Assembly: GCF_000385175.1 (NCBI RefSeq)
Contig: NZ_ARQJ01000012.1
Location: forward strand, 1 to 35,218
Origin: Salinicoccus albus DSM 19776
Lineage (GTDB): Bacteria; Bacillota; Bacilli; Staphylococcales; Salinicoccaceae
Direction: 5' to 3'
Length of the DNA: 35,218 nucleotides
Below are positions 15,094 through 24,580 of the stretch, one piece after another. The first letter of the stretch is position 1. Each line of letters starts with the position of its first letter. The notes under the pieces were generated by a model. It worked only from the letters and a program-made list of their open reading frames with translations, was not told the origin of the DNA and did no database searches. Position numbers and translations under genes: made by a program.

Positions 15094-18075
15094 ATGCAGT
15101 TGGATGAAGTGAGTCGTTTTGTTGCGGAAATTCAAGCGAATATAAGAAATTTCGAACGTAATGTGAAGAGAGCGCAGGCACAAGCAACGGCTTTGCCGGA
15201 TGAAATCGATGTTAATGTTGATGCGGATATTTCTAAGTTCAGACGCGGATTACTGAGAGCACAGGCGCTCGCTCAACGTTTTTCGGCATCGGAAATAGTT
15301 AAGCGGATTGTTATTAAACCTGGTACATTCCGCAATATGTACCACGCTTTCACAGCAAATTTCACAGAGCCATTTAACCGGCGTATGGGAGAACTGGCGG
15401 ACAACATCCGCACGTTCGGTGTAATCTCCGGGAACATGATTAGAGGGGCATTGGTCAGCGCCTTTAGTGCACTAGTGCCGATTATCGCCAGTGTGACAGC
15501 TGCAATTATGGCGCTCGGCAATTCCATCGGTGTGATGGTCGGCACTATTGGTGCGTTTGTCGGCGCTTTAGGTATCGCTGGTGCTGGCGCTGCCGCTTAC
15601 GGTGGTTTGGTTGCGTCTGTATTGGCACGATACAACGACGAAGCTTTTCAAGCCACAGAAGCGTCTAACCGATTTACGCAAGCCCTAGATGCTATAAAAT
15701 CTACGTGGAATGGCATTGTTGACTCCCATATGGATGCTATATTTACGCAAATGGCAACAGGCGTTAATACGGCAAACTTCGCATTGGAGCAGATGACACC
15801 ATTTATCGATGGAGTCGTTTCGGCAATGGGACGAATGACGGGCGAATTACAGACATTCGTCCAGGAATCCCCAACAATGCTCCGTTTTTTCGACAATATG
15901 AATAGTAAAGGCTCTGAAGTTTTCGACAATATGGTGCGCGGTATTGGTCGATTTGGACAAGGTATCATTGACACAATGAATGCCGCCATGCCCCTTATTG
16001 AATGGGTAGCACAAGGTTTTAATAATCTTGGCACTCAATTTTCTAACTGGGCAAGCCGCATGGCTGAAACAAATGGATTTCATGACTTTATTAATTACGT
16101 AAAAGAAACCATGCCATTGATCGGGCAGATTTTCGGGGATTTTTTCCTTGGTGTAATTAATTTGTTCGCTTCCTTTGGTGAAAACAGTCAAACTGTGCTA
16201 CAAGGATTAGCAGATATGATGGAACGTTTCAGAGAATGGTCATCCACGATTAAGGAATCAGATGGCTTCCAGAAATTCATCCAATACATCCAAGATAATG
16301 GTCCAACAGTCGTCAGTTTAATCGGAAATATTATAAGCACAATCGTAAATTTTGCGATTGCAATTGCGCCGTTAGCATCACAAGTGCTTAATTTAGCTAA
16401 TTCATTCTTTGAATGGTTGTCTCAATTGATGAAAACAAGTCCGATCGTCGGCATGATTATTGGTGTCATTACGACACTTTTTGGCGTATTCCAGATGCTT
16501 GCGCCGGCGATTATTGCAATTAGCACAGTGCTCGGTCCGTTGATCAGTTGGTTCATCAGATTACTTACCAACGCTCGATTAGTCAGCGCAATCATGACGG
16601 TGTTAAGAGGGGCTATGGTATTGCTTTCTGGTCCTGTCGGTGTAGTCATTAGTGTTCTCACGGCACTATCTTCAATATTCATTATGCTTTATCAGAATGT
16701 CGAATGGTTCAGGAATATTGTAAATACTGCGTGGAATTGGATTACTGGTTTCATAGGTCAACAAGTACAAACTATCATTGGATGGTTCAATCATTTCAGA
16801 GATCAGGGTCAAAACATATTTATGTCAGCTTTAAGTGCTATCACTGCGACATTAGCCAGTGGATTAGCACAAGGGCTTGCCACAATCGTGAATTGGGTAA
16901 TAAACGCTGCAGTCCAATTTGGACTATGGGCTTCAAATATGATTAGCACCGCAGTTTCCGCACTAGCTCAATTCGCTGCTAATATCGCATCTGGATTAGC
17001 AAATGCCTTTACTGCATTTGTTTCTTGGATCGCAAATGTTATTTCATCTATAACAGCTTTCGGCGTAAATTTGGTGTCAACAATTATTTCGACACTAGCT
17101 CAATTCGCTTCGAACATTGCGTCTGGATTAGTGACGGCGACGACAGCTTTTATAAATTGGACGAGTAATGTGATCGCGAGAATCATAACTTTTGGAATCA
17201 ATTTAGTAACAACGATTGTTTCAGCGCTAGTGGAATTCGGTTCTGCGATACTATCTGGTCTAAATACAGCATATACCAATTTTACAACATGGATATCGAA
17301 TACTATATCTGCGATCGTCTCATTTGTTTCTCAATTGGTGTCTAATATTGTTTCAGGTATGTCATCGTTCGTATCTGAAATTGCAAGTGGTGCATCTAAT
17401 GCATTGAGTGAGATAGTATCCTTTGCTTCAAGCGCAATCAGCGAAGCCATTTCATTTGTAAGTAGTTTCGTTTCTGAAATCGCTTCGGGTATGGCGGATT
17501 TCGTTTCAGAAATTGTCTCAGGTGGCGCCGATGCGGTATCTGAAGTGATTTCGATGGGGAGTGAGATAGTCTCCAGTATCGGCGACTTTGTTAGTGATAC
17601 GGTATCTACTGGCGCTGACTTGATTCAAGGTTTAATCGAAGGTATCGCAGGAAAAGCGAAAGACGTAGTGGATGCAGCGGTCAGCGTGGCGAAAGATGCC
17701 GTAAATGCTGTTAAAGGTTGGCTAGGTATCGCTTCTCCATCCCGTGTATTCCGCGATATCGGACAGTTCACTTCACAAGGCTTAGCTGTCGGTATCAATA
17801 AAGACGCAGACAGAGCAGTCAATGAGATCACGCGCCTAGCATCTGATATGACGGATGCATACAGGCCGGAATTTAACGCGATCAATGCTGATATGGACAA
17901 GGACATCAACGGGATTAATGGACGTATACGCAATACTGTTGATGCAGATATTACTTCGGGCATTGAAACGCAACGTCCTATCGTCAATGTCACTGTACGC
18001 AATGAAGGTGATGTTGAAATGATCCGTTCTGCAATACAAACAGAGGACGGCATAGAGGATTCATTGGCATTCTAA
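15094..18075 (+). CDS. Tape measure protein
   Basis: 993 residues. It sets tail length and is ejected with DNA; at about 0.15 nm per residue it implies a tail near 150 nm. The N-terminus (FVAEIQANIRNFERNVKRAQ) is the usual coiled coil. The middle holds many hydrophobic helices (IIASVTAAIMALGNSIGVMV). Residues about 580-850 are repeats, and the C-terminus has KGWLGIASPSRVFRDIGQFT, a conserved TMP motif. No lysozyme or peptidase domain is seen. ATG 15094 lies directly against a G run; TTG 15100 is spaced better from it and is an alternative start. Confidence 0.93.
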   Translation: MQLDEVSRFVAEIQANIRNFERNVKRAQAQATALPDEIDVNVDADISKFRRGLLRAQALAQRFSASEIVKRIVIKPGTFRNMYHAFTANFTEPFNRRMGELADNIRTFGVISGNMIRGALVSAFSALVPIIASVTAAIMALGNSIGVMVGTIGAFVGALGIAGAGAAAYGGLVASVLARYNDEAFQATEASNRFTQALDAIKSTWNGIVDSHMDAIFTQMATGVNTANFALEQMTPFIDGVVSAMGRMTGELQTFVQESPTMLRFFDNMNSKGSEVFDNMVRGIGRFGQGIIDTMNAAMPLIEWVAQGFNNLGTQFSNWASRMAETNGFHDFINYVKETMPLIGQIFGDFFLGVINLFASFGENSQTVLQGLADMMERFREWSSTIKESDGFQKFIQYIQDNGPTVVSLIGNIISTIVNFAIAIAPLASQVLNLANSFFEWLSQLMKTSPIVGMIIGVITTLFGVFQMLAPAIIAISTVLGPLISWFIRLLTNARLVSAIMTVLRGAMVLLSGPVGVVISVLTALSSIFIMLYQNVEWFRNIVNTAWNWITGFIGQQVQTIIGWFNHFRDQGQNIFMSALSAITATLASGLAQGLATIVNWVINAAVQFGLWASNMISTAVSALAQFAANIASGLANAFTAFVSWIANVISSITAFGVNLVSTIISTLAQFASNIASGLVTATTAFINWTSNVIARIITFGINLVTTIVSALVEFGSAILSGLNTAYTNFTTWISNTISAIVSFVSQLVSNIVSGMSSFVSEIASGASNALSEIVSFASSAISEAISFVSSFVSEIASGMADFVSEIVSGGADAVSEVISMGSEIVSSIGDFVSDTVSTGADLIQGLIEGIAGKAKDVVDAAVSVAKDAVNAVKGWLGIASPSRVFRDIGQFTSQGLAVGINKDADRAVNEITRLASDMTDAYRPEFNAINADMDKDINGINGRIRNTVDADITSGIETQRPIVNVTVRNEGDVEMIRSAIQTEDGIEDSLAF
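16831..17362 (+). repeat. 132-bp tandem repeats in the tape measure gene
   Basis: CTAG-containing units align at 16963, 17095 and 17227, an exact 132-bp (44-codon) period, with weaker copies outside. Each encodes an SALAQFAANIASGL-like segment followed by an Ala/Thr/Trp stretch. Two copies are close at DNA level, so units may be gained or lost by recombination and alter tail length. Confidence 0.75.
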
Positions 18076-18087
18076 GGAGGTGCTGTA

Positions 18088-19005
18088 TTGAATTATGTAA
18101 ATGCAGAAATAATTAAAGATGGCACGAGTTATTTAGTGTCAGACAATCAGCTGACGGGCTCCTCTTTAGAGGTGCTCTCTTTTGTGGTTGGAGGAATTGG
18201 GCAATCGCAGCACTTCAATGACAGCATAGACGGCCGGAGTCGTTTGTTTGCTGGCAGTGAGGATAAGTATCGAAAAATAACATTAAATGTACGCGCAGTA
18301 TCTTATGACATTCATGATATAGCGCATTTAAGGGATGCTGTGAACAATTTATTTTCTGGAGAGTATTACGTCCGAGAGAAAAGAATAAAGAGCGTAGACG
18401 TTGAGTATGAATCTCCGGGAGAGAAAACCGGTGATTTGGATTTAGGAGAGTCTTACTACGTGAACGGCAGGCAGTACAAAGTGACAAAAGTAAATGTGAT
18501 AGAGACTGAGGATTTAACAGACGCTAACTTTACTGTTGAGCTGGAAACCACAGATTTGCCATATGCTGGATCCATCTACACCACCCTAGAACTCCACGAC
18601 ACAGGTTACTCAGCAACAGCTGAAAAATATGGGCTAGTCGATAATATTGATGATGAGAAAAAGCAATACCGGTTTACTGAAAATGAGTTCATGGTATACA
18701 ACGCAGGGAACGTCACTGTTGAGCCGGAGAGTATGATGTTAAACATCTTTGTTAGTTATGTGCAATCTTCCGGTGATTTTACAATTAGAAATATAACGAC
18801 TGGAGAAGAAATCATCTTAAAACGAGAAAGCAATGGCAGCCACTTTAGAATACAAGGGATGGTAATCAGTCTTGGAAGTATTACAAATATATTCAGAGAT
18901 ACTAACCGCAGGTTCATCAGTTTAGCGCCAGGAGATAATGAATTTGAAGTATCTGGTGGGTCGTTTAGTCAAATCAGTTTTGATTTTAAATATTTGTACA
19001 AATAA
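18088..19005 (+). CDS. Distal tail protein Dit
   Basis: 305 residues, TTG start behind AAGGAGGTG. The N-terminal part (YLVSDNQLTGSSLEVLSFVV, then GRSRLFAGSEDKYRKITLNV) and the following beta-rich region match Dit of the siphovirus tail-tip hub. The C-terminal part is galectin-like (NEFEVSGGSFSQISFDFKYL). It forms the ring linking tail tube to Tal. Located right after tape measure as expected. Confidence 0.88.
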   Translation: MNYVNAEIIKDGTSYLVSDNQLTGSSLEVLSFVVGGIGQSQHFNDSIDGRSRLFAGSEDKYRKITLNVRAVSYDIHDIAHLRDAVNNLFSGEYYVREKRIKSVDVEYESPGEKTGDLDLGESYYVNGRQYKVTKVNVIETEDLTDANFTVELETTDLPYAGSIYTTLELHDTGYSATAEKYGLVDNIDDEKKQYRFTENEFMVYNAGNVTVEPESMMLNIFVSYVQSSGDFTIRNITTGEEIILKRESNGSHFRIQGMVISLGSITNIFRDTNRRFISLAPGDNEFEVSGGSFSQISFDFKYLYK

Positions 19006-19021
19006 GAAAGGAGATGGGGGG

Positions 19022-20662
19022 TTGAGAAGGCATATAATAGGTGGTCTATGGAATAGACGGGAGAGAATAGGTGTAAATGCGAACTTCGAATACCTCTTCG
19101 AAGGTGTTATACGAATATCTATACTCAGTGATAGAGCAGAACACGTATTAAAAGAAGCGCAACGTGTAAATAATCAAAACTTAAATGTGCAAAAACAACT
19201 GGATGATTTTGTTGCTAACAGCGGAACAAGTGATATCGAAGTTGTACAAGCTAGAGGAGAACATGATTTATTGAATCATCGCTTAAATCATGCAGATTTG
19301 ATAAGCCAGCAAACAGACTTTACTCAAATCGTAAAAGATAGAATTGGATTTAACCGTGGTTCTATAAAAAAGATTGACAACACAATGTTCGAAGTATCTT
19401 TAGATAACGGAATGAAAAATTCAACATATCGATTTACGGAAGATTTAAACGATGACTTTAGAAAGTTGACGAAAGTATATGTTGGGGATCTTTATGACTT
19501 TATTGTTAGTGAATTTGATGCAGGAGAGTCTGATATTACAGGAAATTGGAATGGCTCTTCAAAGAACGGAAACAACTGGTACACGCAAGATACTTCTTCT
19601 CCATCTGGCTTTACAGGTTATGTGACAGGTGAGAAAATAAACTTTATGAGTATGATTGATAATCGTGGTGGTATATGGGAATTCATTTTGAATGACGATC
19701 CGGGGACAAGCAAAAAGATTAGTGTATACAGTTCCTCCGCCAAATACAACGTAACTCAAACGATTGCAGATAATTTACCATACAGAGAACATAAAGTGAC
19801 TGCGGTGTTTAAAGGTGATGACCCGAACAACGCACCATCAACTGGAGTAGGAACAGCGAGAGGATGGATGTATACTAACCCTTCGGAAGATGCATACAAC
19901 ACCTTGTCCGGAGTGATGGAAATCGGAAGTAGTGAAACTAAAAGGCTGTTAGTTGATGGGAGTAATAAAGAATTTGCTTTTAATGCTAAGTACAATGGAC
20001 AGGAGCATTGGCTCCCTGAACATAGTGGTGTAGGTACAGTGTTTTACGATACTCCATTAGAAATTTATTCGGACGGCCGTAAAATTGATTATTTATCTTC
20101 AGAATTCACGCACTCTATTTTTTTCTCTGAGCTAAGAGTTACTCAAAAATGTGTTTGTAGAATCAGTAATACGAATATTGCTAATTTAAAAATTACACAC
20201 ACATTTAATATGGATGGCGCATGTGCATATAGCGCTGAACTGAAAGCGATAGAAAGTTTTGAAATCACAGATGGCTATCCATTAATGATGCCTTTAGCAA
20301 ACGAAACTTTTGATACGGTAATCAGTGGATTGCATAACAAAAAAATAAGCAGATACGATGGCTCATTAAGCTATTTTGAACTGGAAGAGGATAAAGTGAG
20401 TAGTTATGCTGGAGTTGATAAGAAGAGTCTTGATTTTATTGTAGCTTGTAAAATCGAAGCGCCTATTAAATCAATGCGTTTGAAAGATTTTGACGGTCAT
20501 AAACCGCAAGAACAAAAGATGCTATTTAATGAACGTGAAGACTTTCCTAAACTTTACTATCACTCAATGTTTAATAAATCAATGACGATCGGCGAGGTGT
20601 ATAACTGGTCTGCTCAAATTGTTGCAGCTGAGATTAAAGATGGATACGGAATTATAAATTAA
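19022..20662 (+). CDS. Receptor-binding / baseplate upper-like tail protein
   Basis: 546 residues from TTG 19022, with AAAGGAGAT ahead; the frame is open to 18938 inside dit but without a site. Residues about 20-95 (NANFEYLFEGVIRIS, SDIEVVQARGEHDLLNHRLN) are the stem found at the start of many Bacillus/Staphylococcus phage tail fibres. The rest is beta-rich, with NGSSKNGNNWYTQDTSSPSG and two domains I do not recognise, presumably carbohydrate binding. Unusually it sits between Dit and Tal rather than after Tal. Its AT-rich composition contrasts with the Tal gene. Confidence 0.72.
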   Translation: MRRHIIGGLWNRRERIGVNANFEYLFEGVIRISILSDRAEHVLKEAQRVNNQNLNVQKQLDDFVANSGTSDIEVVQARGEHDLLNHRLNHADLISQQTDFTQIVKDRIGFNRGSIKKIDNTMFEVSLDNGMKNSTYRFTEDLNDDFRKLTKVYVGDLYDFIVSEFDAGESDITGNWNGSSKNGNNWYTQDTSSPSGFTGYVTGEKINFMSMIDNRGGIWEFILNDDPGTSKKISVYSSSAKYNVTQTIADNLPYREHKVTAVFKGDDPNNAPSTGVGTARGWMYTNPSEDAYNTLSGVMEIGSSETKRLLVDGSNKEFAFNAKYNGQEHWLPEHSGVGTVFYDTPLEIYSDGRKIDYLSSEFTHSIFFSELRVTQKCVCRISNTNIANLKITHTFNMDGACAYSAELKAIESFEITDGYPLMMPLANETFDTVISGLHNKKISRYDGSLSYFELEEDKVSSYAGVDKKSLDFIVACKIEAPIKSMRLKDFDGHKPQEQKMLFNEREDFPKLYYHSMFNKSMTIGEVYNWSAQIVAAEIKDGYGIIN

Positions 20663-20722
20663 AAAAAGGACCCTCTTCTTCAAATGTATATGGTAATATA
20701 TGTTTAAAGGAGTGAAAACTAG

Positions 20723-22072
20723 TTGAAGTATGATAATAAAAATACTATATATTTAAAAATTTCATTAGTGTTGTTCTTATTTGCTGTCTCTATTTTACTG
20801 ATGACAGTGGGTGAAGGAATATGGGGTGGAATTCTTGCATTAGGAACTCTTGTAATCATCTCATGGATTATATCTAAATTTGAGTTAATGCATCCATTGA
20901 CTTGGTTTCCCCCGATTTTCTTCTTGTATTCAATATCATATCCATTACTCGTGACATTAGGAGAGTTACCTAACACATATGATAAGAATATAGAAGTGCT
21001 TTTTATACAATGGATTGCTCTCGCCACTTTTATTGTGGTAATGAATACTTCCAGTAAAAAGAAGGTCGAGATAAATACCTCCTCATTAAAAAACTTAATG
21101 CCGATAGTCACTCCAATATTTTGGACGTCAATTTCTATAACTGCTTTGTATGTGGCATATGTATACAGTAGCGGTCTCACGTCAAAGTACGCAATCGCTT
21201 TGGATAACTCTCCGTTAGGGATTTTAGCATCATTTTTTCCAATTGTAGTAATATCTTTTGCATTAATCATGGCTAACCAGTTGGGTATTAAAGGTAGAGT
21301 GCCTAAAGGATTTTTGTTGATTGCTATTTTATACGGTTTAGTAGTGCTGTTCGTATTAGGTGAACGAGACTTTATATTAAAGCTTCTGATCATTACTATA
21401 TTTATGTATCATGTTTTAAAGAATAGAATATCAAAAAAGAAATTGATTGCTTCAGGAATAATAATAATTTCAATAATACCAATTTTAGGAGATTTGAAGA
21501 ACAGAGCCTTTGGTCAATCTGAAATGACAGTTTATGGTGGAGATTTCATTGCAGATATTTTAAGTGGTGAATTTATGGCGGCAGGCAGAAATTTGGCAAA
21601 CCTGCTCTCTAACGAAGGTGTTGTCTGGAGTCATTTCTGGGGAGAGACATTGATTTGGGATATTAAAGTGCTTTTTTCTGCAGGCTTTTCTCCTGGCGCT
21701 TGGTTCAACAATACATTTCATCCAGACCTCATAGCGCGTGGGGGCGGTAACGGATTCACGCTGGTGGGTGAAGGGTATATGAACTTTGGTGTAATCGGTG
21801 TAGTAGTTTTCTTTGCCGTACTGGCTTTATTCTTGAAATTTTTATATAACAAAGCACTTAAGAATGTGGTTTGGTTATCTATATACATTGTGACCATTCC
21901 TTTAGCCGTATATGTAATAAGAGCTGATTTTGCGACACTACTTACTCAATTCAGCAAACAAATAGTGTTGCCTATTCTCATTATTTTTATTGTTAAATCA
22001 ATATTGGACGGCATACCAAAATTGAATAAAACAAAGCAGTACGAGAATAAATACTTTAAGTATTATCATTAG
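20723..22072 (+). CDS. Wzy-like polysaccharide polymerase (multi-pass membrane)
   Basis: 449 residues, TTG start behind AAAGGAG. About 11 membrane helices are evident (YLKISLVLFLFAVSILLM, then HPLTWFPPIFFLYSISYPLL and others). Between helices near the C-terminal third lies a large loop with NNTFHPDLIARGGGNGFTL and VGEGYMNFGVIGVVVFFAVL, a pattern characteristic of O-antigen/oligosaccharide repeat unit polymerases. Such enzymes join lipid-linked sugar repeats outside the membrane. No tail role is known for them, so this looks like a moron changing the lysogen's surface polymer. It is AT-rich and flanked by small gaps. Substrate unknown. Confidence 0.72.
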   Translation: MKYDNKNTIYLKISLVLFLFAVSILLMTVGEGIWGGILALGTLVIISWIISKFELMHPLTWFPPIFFLYSISYPLLVTLGELPNTYDKNIEVLFIQWIALATFIVVMNTSSKKKVEINTSSLKNLMPIVTPIFWTSISITALYVAYVYSSGLTSKYAIALDNSPLGILASFFPIVVISFALIMANQLGIKGRVPKGFLLIAILYGLVVLFVLGERDFILKLLIITIFMYHVLKNRISKKKLIASGIIIISIIPILGDLKNRAFGQSEMTVYGGDFIADILSGEFMAAGRNLANLLSNEGVVWSHFWGETLIWDIKVLFSAGFSPGAWFNNTFHPDLIARGGGNGFTLVGEGYMNFGVIGVVVFFAVLALFLKFLYNKALKNVVWLSIYIVTIPLAVYVIRADFATLLTQFSKQIVLPILIIFIVKSILDGIPKLNKTKQYENKYFKYYH

Positions 22073-22083
22073 GAGTCGATTAC

Positions 22084-22257
22084 TTGAATAATTATGAAGT
22101 GACAACAATTACCGAAGACGGCACTGAGATGCAGTTTGAAATGAAAGCAGAAAGTCTTGCAGATTTGTTTCAAAACCTAACAAAAGATATTGATTTAGAA
22201 AACATCAAAGAAAAAACCGTTGTTGATTTAAGAGCAAAAATAACTTCAAACAATTAA
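22084..22257 (+). CDS. Small acidic protein (57 aa), unknown
   Basis: TTG 22084 is behind AGGAGTCG and just after the Wzy stop, so it is probably cotranscribed with it. The sequence (MNNYEVTTITEDGTEMQFEM, then ESLADLFQNLTKDIDLENIK) is acidic with no membrane segment. A terminator follows at once. It could be a regulator or inhibitor partner of the polymerase, but nothing shows this. Confidence 0.6.
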   Translation: MNNYEVTTITEDGTEMQFEMKAESLADLFQNLTKDIDLENIKEKTVVDLRAKITSNN

Positions 22258-22282
22258 GACACCTCTCACCAGGTGTCTTTTT
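22258..22282 (+). terminator. Terminator closing the Wzy cassette
   Basis: GACACCT (22258-22264) pairs with AGGTGTC (22271-22277) around CTCACC, followed by TTTTT. A near-identical terminator occurs at 25098-25122. Confidence 0.85.
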
Positions 22283-22306
22283 AATGCAGAAAAGAGGTGA
22301 ACCACA

Positions 22307-24211
22307 ATTCTCACAATCAGAGACTACAATTTTAACGAATATCCACTCTTTGCCGTCAAAGTCCATAATAGTGAATTGAACGGCCAGGATGATTTAGAAC
22401 TCACTGTGCACCAGCAGAAAAACAACAGCTTAGACTTGCAACAGATCAGTGAATTATGGGAACTGAATTATAATAACATTGACTATAAGATTGTCCATGT
22501 TAAACAACAAACGAAAGGGAACGGCTTTTATTTGAATATCAGAGCTATCCCGCTGTTTTATTGGGAATTCGATAAATCTATTATCCACGAGAATCATGAC
22601 GGTTCTCACACGGCAAATAGCGCCTTTCAGACGATGTTCGCAAACAGTGGCTATAACTTCGTGTTAGTCGACTTTAGCCCGTCTGTGGAGATAGAAGGAT
22701 TCGGCAAGGGGAGTACACGCCTGGAATTATTTAAGCGTTTGCTCGATCGGTACAACTATGAATTCCTGGTTGATGGCAAAACGGTCTATATGTATCACCT
22801 CGTCGGTAATGATACGAATTTCATGTATAAGTACAAACTCAACGCATCGAATATCAGCCGAAGTACAGACGCCACGGCATACTTCACCCACATTAAAGGC
22901 TTTGGCGATATGGAAGAGGGCGAAGAAGATTATTATAATAATGCGAAGTTAAAACGGGAGTACACCTCTCCGCTGGTCGATGTAGTCGGGAAATGGGAAG
23001 GGAAGCCAGTTTTGGATGGCCGTGTAACTCAGCAATCCACACTCGATGAGATGATGCATAAAGCCGTTGAGGAATCCCTCGCTATCACTGTGGAGGGTAC
23101 GCTACACGATGTGCGGCAGATGGGCTATGAGATTGCCGTGCCCCTCAAAGGAGACCGAATATTCCTCATGGACGAGCGGATCAATCTCGATCAGGAAATC
23201 CGTGTGCAAGCCGTCAAAACGACGTATGACGAGCGAGACAGGATTACCGGGTGTGAAGTCACATTCGGATCACAATCTATTAGAAAGCGTTACAAGGCAT
23301 CTATCAATAGCCTGTCGGAAAACTTTCAGGATTTGATTACAGGAAAGTTGAAATTGCCCATTATCAGCTTGGAACAAATCGGCATGGATATGATAAAAAA
23401 TATTCACGATGCATCGAGTGAGATTGTATTCGGAGATTTCGGTATGCAGGCAATCAGCAAGACGAACCCGAATAACGTGTTTGGTGTGAACAGTGAAGGT
23501 TGGTACATCTCCCAAGATGGGGGTGCCACGCCGAGGACGATAGCGACAGCACAAGGCATATACGCGGACGCTCTGTTTGCAGGCACCTTGTGGCTCACAA
23601 ACGAAATGAATATTGAATCTGCAGACGGCTATCTGAATGTGACGGGTAGCCGTTTTGTTATGCGGAGTAAGAATAATTCCAAAAATGCGGTTGAAATAAC
23701 ACCGGACGGCATCACCATCTACGGTTTTGATGGCCGTGAATTTATTGTAGACGGCATCATGAGAGGACGTAGGGCTGCACAAATACAGCCGTTTAAGACA
23801 GATGGTTATCTTGGCCCGAATGGTGGATCTCCGATATGGTTTGACGGTATGAGTTGGCGCTTTCCGGGCACAATGGGATTTGAAGAAATCTATCGTGTGG
23901 ATGATGAATATCTTGGACGCTTTTTAGATTTCAGAGTGTCAATGGGCATTGCTGATTACAGTGAAGCAAACTCTACCACTATTCAAGTCCGGTTCAGGAA
24001 TTGGGATAATGAGATTGTCGGTAGTGGCACTTATACAGTTGAAAAAAATAAGGATCCCTTAAGACAAGAAACAATCAGGGTTGATTTACAGGCGATGTTC
24101 GGAAGTATTCCCGATTACAGAACCACTGTTTTATATTGTCAGGTGAGAGTTTCGGGCAATAGCAACGTTGAAGGCATATTCCGACTGAATCGAGGTGAAT
24201 TTCATGGTTAA
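22307..24211 (+). CDS. Tal: tail-tip / tail endopeptidase-like hub protein
   Basis: Read from ATT 22307 this is 634 residues. The N-terminus (ILTIRDYNFNEYPLFAVKVH) continues the frame upstream of the first normal start (TTG 22376) and matches the typical start of this family, while GAGGTGA at 22294-22300 fits ATT with 6 bases spacing. The N-terminal ~350 residues form the Tal hub fold (ELNGQDDLELTV, later ITGCEVTFGSQSI). The rest is beta-rich fibre (FGVNSEGWYISQDGGATPRT). It is the tail tip that contacts the host. No peptidoglycan hydrolase domain seen. Its own promoter is not evident after the terminator. Confidence 0.85.
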   Translation: MLTIRDYNFNEYPLFAVKVHNSELNGQDDLELTVHQQKNNSLDLQQISELWELNYNNIDYKIVHVKQQTKGNGFYLNIRAIPLFYWEFDKSIIHENHDGSHTANSAFQTMFANSGYNFVLVDFSPSVEIEGFGKGSTRLELFKRLLDRYNYEFLVDGKTVYMYHLVGNDTNFMYKYKLNASNISRSTDATAYFTHIKGFGDMEEGEEDYYNNAKLKREYTSPLVDVVGKWEGKPVLDGRVTQQSTLDEMMHKAVEESLAITVEGTLHDVRQMGYEIAVPLKGDRIFLMDERINLDQEIRVQAVKTTYDERDRITGCEVTFGSQSIRKRYKASINSLSENFQDLITGKLKLPIISLEQIGMDMIKNIHDASSEIVFGDFGMQAISKTNPNNVFGVNSEGWYISQDGGATPRTIATAQGIYADALFAGTLWLTNEMNIESADGYLNVTGSRFVMRSKNNSKNAVEITPDGITIYGFDGREFIVDGIMRGRRAAQIQPFKTDGYLGPNGGSPIWFDGMSWRFPGTMGFEEIYRVDDEYLGRFLDFRVSMGIADYSEANSTTIQVRFRNWDNEIVGSGTYTVEKNKDPLRQETIRVDLQAMFGSIPDYRTTVLYCQVRVSGNSNVEGIFRLNRGEFHG

Positions 24212-24530
24212 AGTATATGAGTCAATGCGGGATAAAAATGGAGACACAATCAAGGGACGGACAAAATTATTTGTAGTGACCACGGACAATGCGGGAAGCC
24301 TCCTGGAACATCAGGCGGGCACAGCGATGGATCTCGAAGATTCAGGAAGTTTATTTATCGTTGATGACTGGTTACTGGATCAGGTGCATAAGTTGCAGCT
24401 GTTGGATGGTCAATTGGTTGTGAAAGATGGTGAAACATTGGAAGAGCCTGTGAAGTCAGAAAAAGAAATCAAACGCGAAGAATTGTTGAAGCAATTAGCG
24501 GAATTGGATGCGATGGAAAATAAGATGTAA
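24204..24530 (+). CDS. Small tail-associated protein (108 aa)
   Basis: ATG 24204 lies behind GAGGTGA and overlaps the Tal stop. The first ~75 residues look beta-rich (GRTKLFVVTTDNAGSLLEHQ, GSLFIVDDWLLDQVHKLQLL). The C-terminal 30 are a charged helix (KSEKEIKREELLKQLAELDA). A small protein with such a tail often follows Tal in Gram-positive phages. Function not known. Confidence 0.72.
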   Translation: MVKVYESMRDKNGDTIKGRTKLFVVTTDNAGSLLEHQAGTAMDLEDSGSLFIVDDWLLDQVHKLQLLDGQLVVKDGETLEEPVKSEKEIKREELLKQLAELDAMENKM

Positions 24531-24542
24531 GTACTTTCTAAT

Positions 24543-24553
24543 TTTGGTATGAT
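24543..24553 (+). promoter_or_regulatory. Candidate extended -10 promoter
   Basis: TGGTATGAT fits an extended -10 (TG-n-TATGAT, hexamer 24548-24553). No clear -35 at 17 bp. It stands just ahead of the gene at 24581, suggesting independent expression in the lysogen. Confidence 0.4.
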
Positions 24554-24580
24554 TGAGGTATCAATTAAAAGGGGGGTTAT

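Noticed and set aside
20719-21393. 224-codon minus-strand frame over the Wzy gene
   Set aside because: Antisense shadow of an AT-rich membrane gene; no ribosome site and the + strand frame has recognisable motifs.
22297-22335. Peptide starting at GTG 22297 as Tal start
   Set aside because: Different frame, ends after 12 codons; the Tal frame has a stop at 22298-22300.
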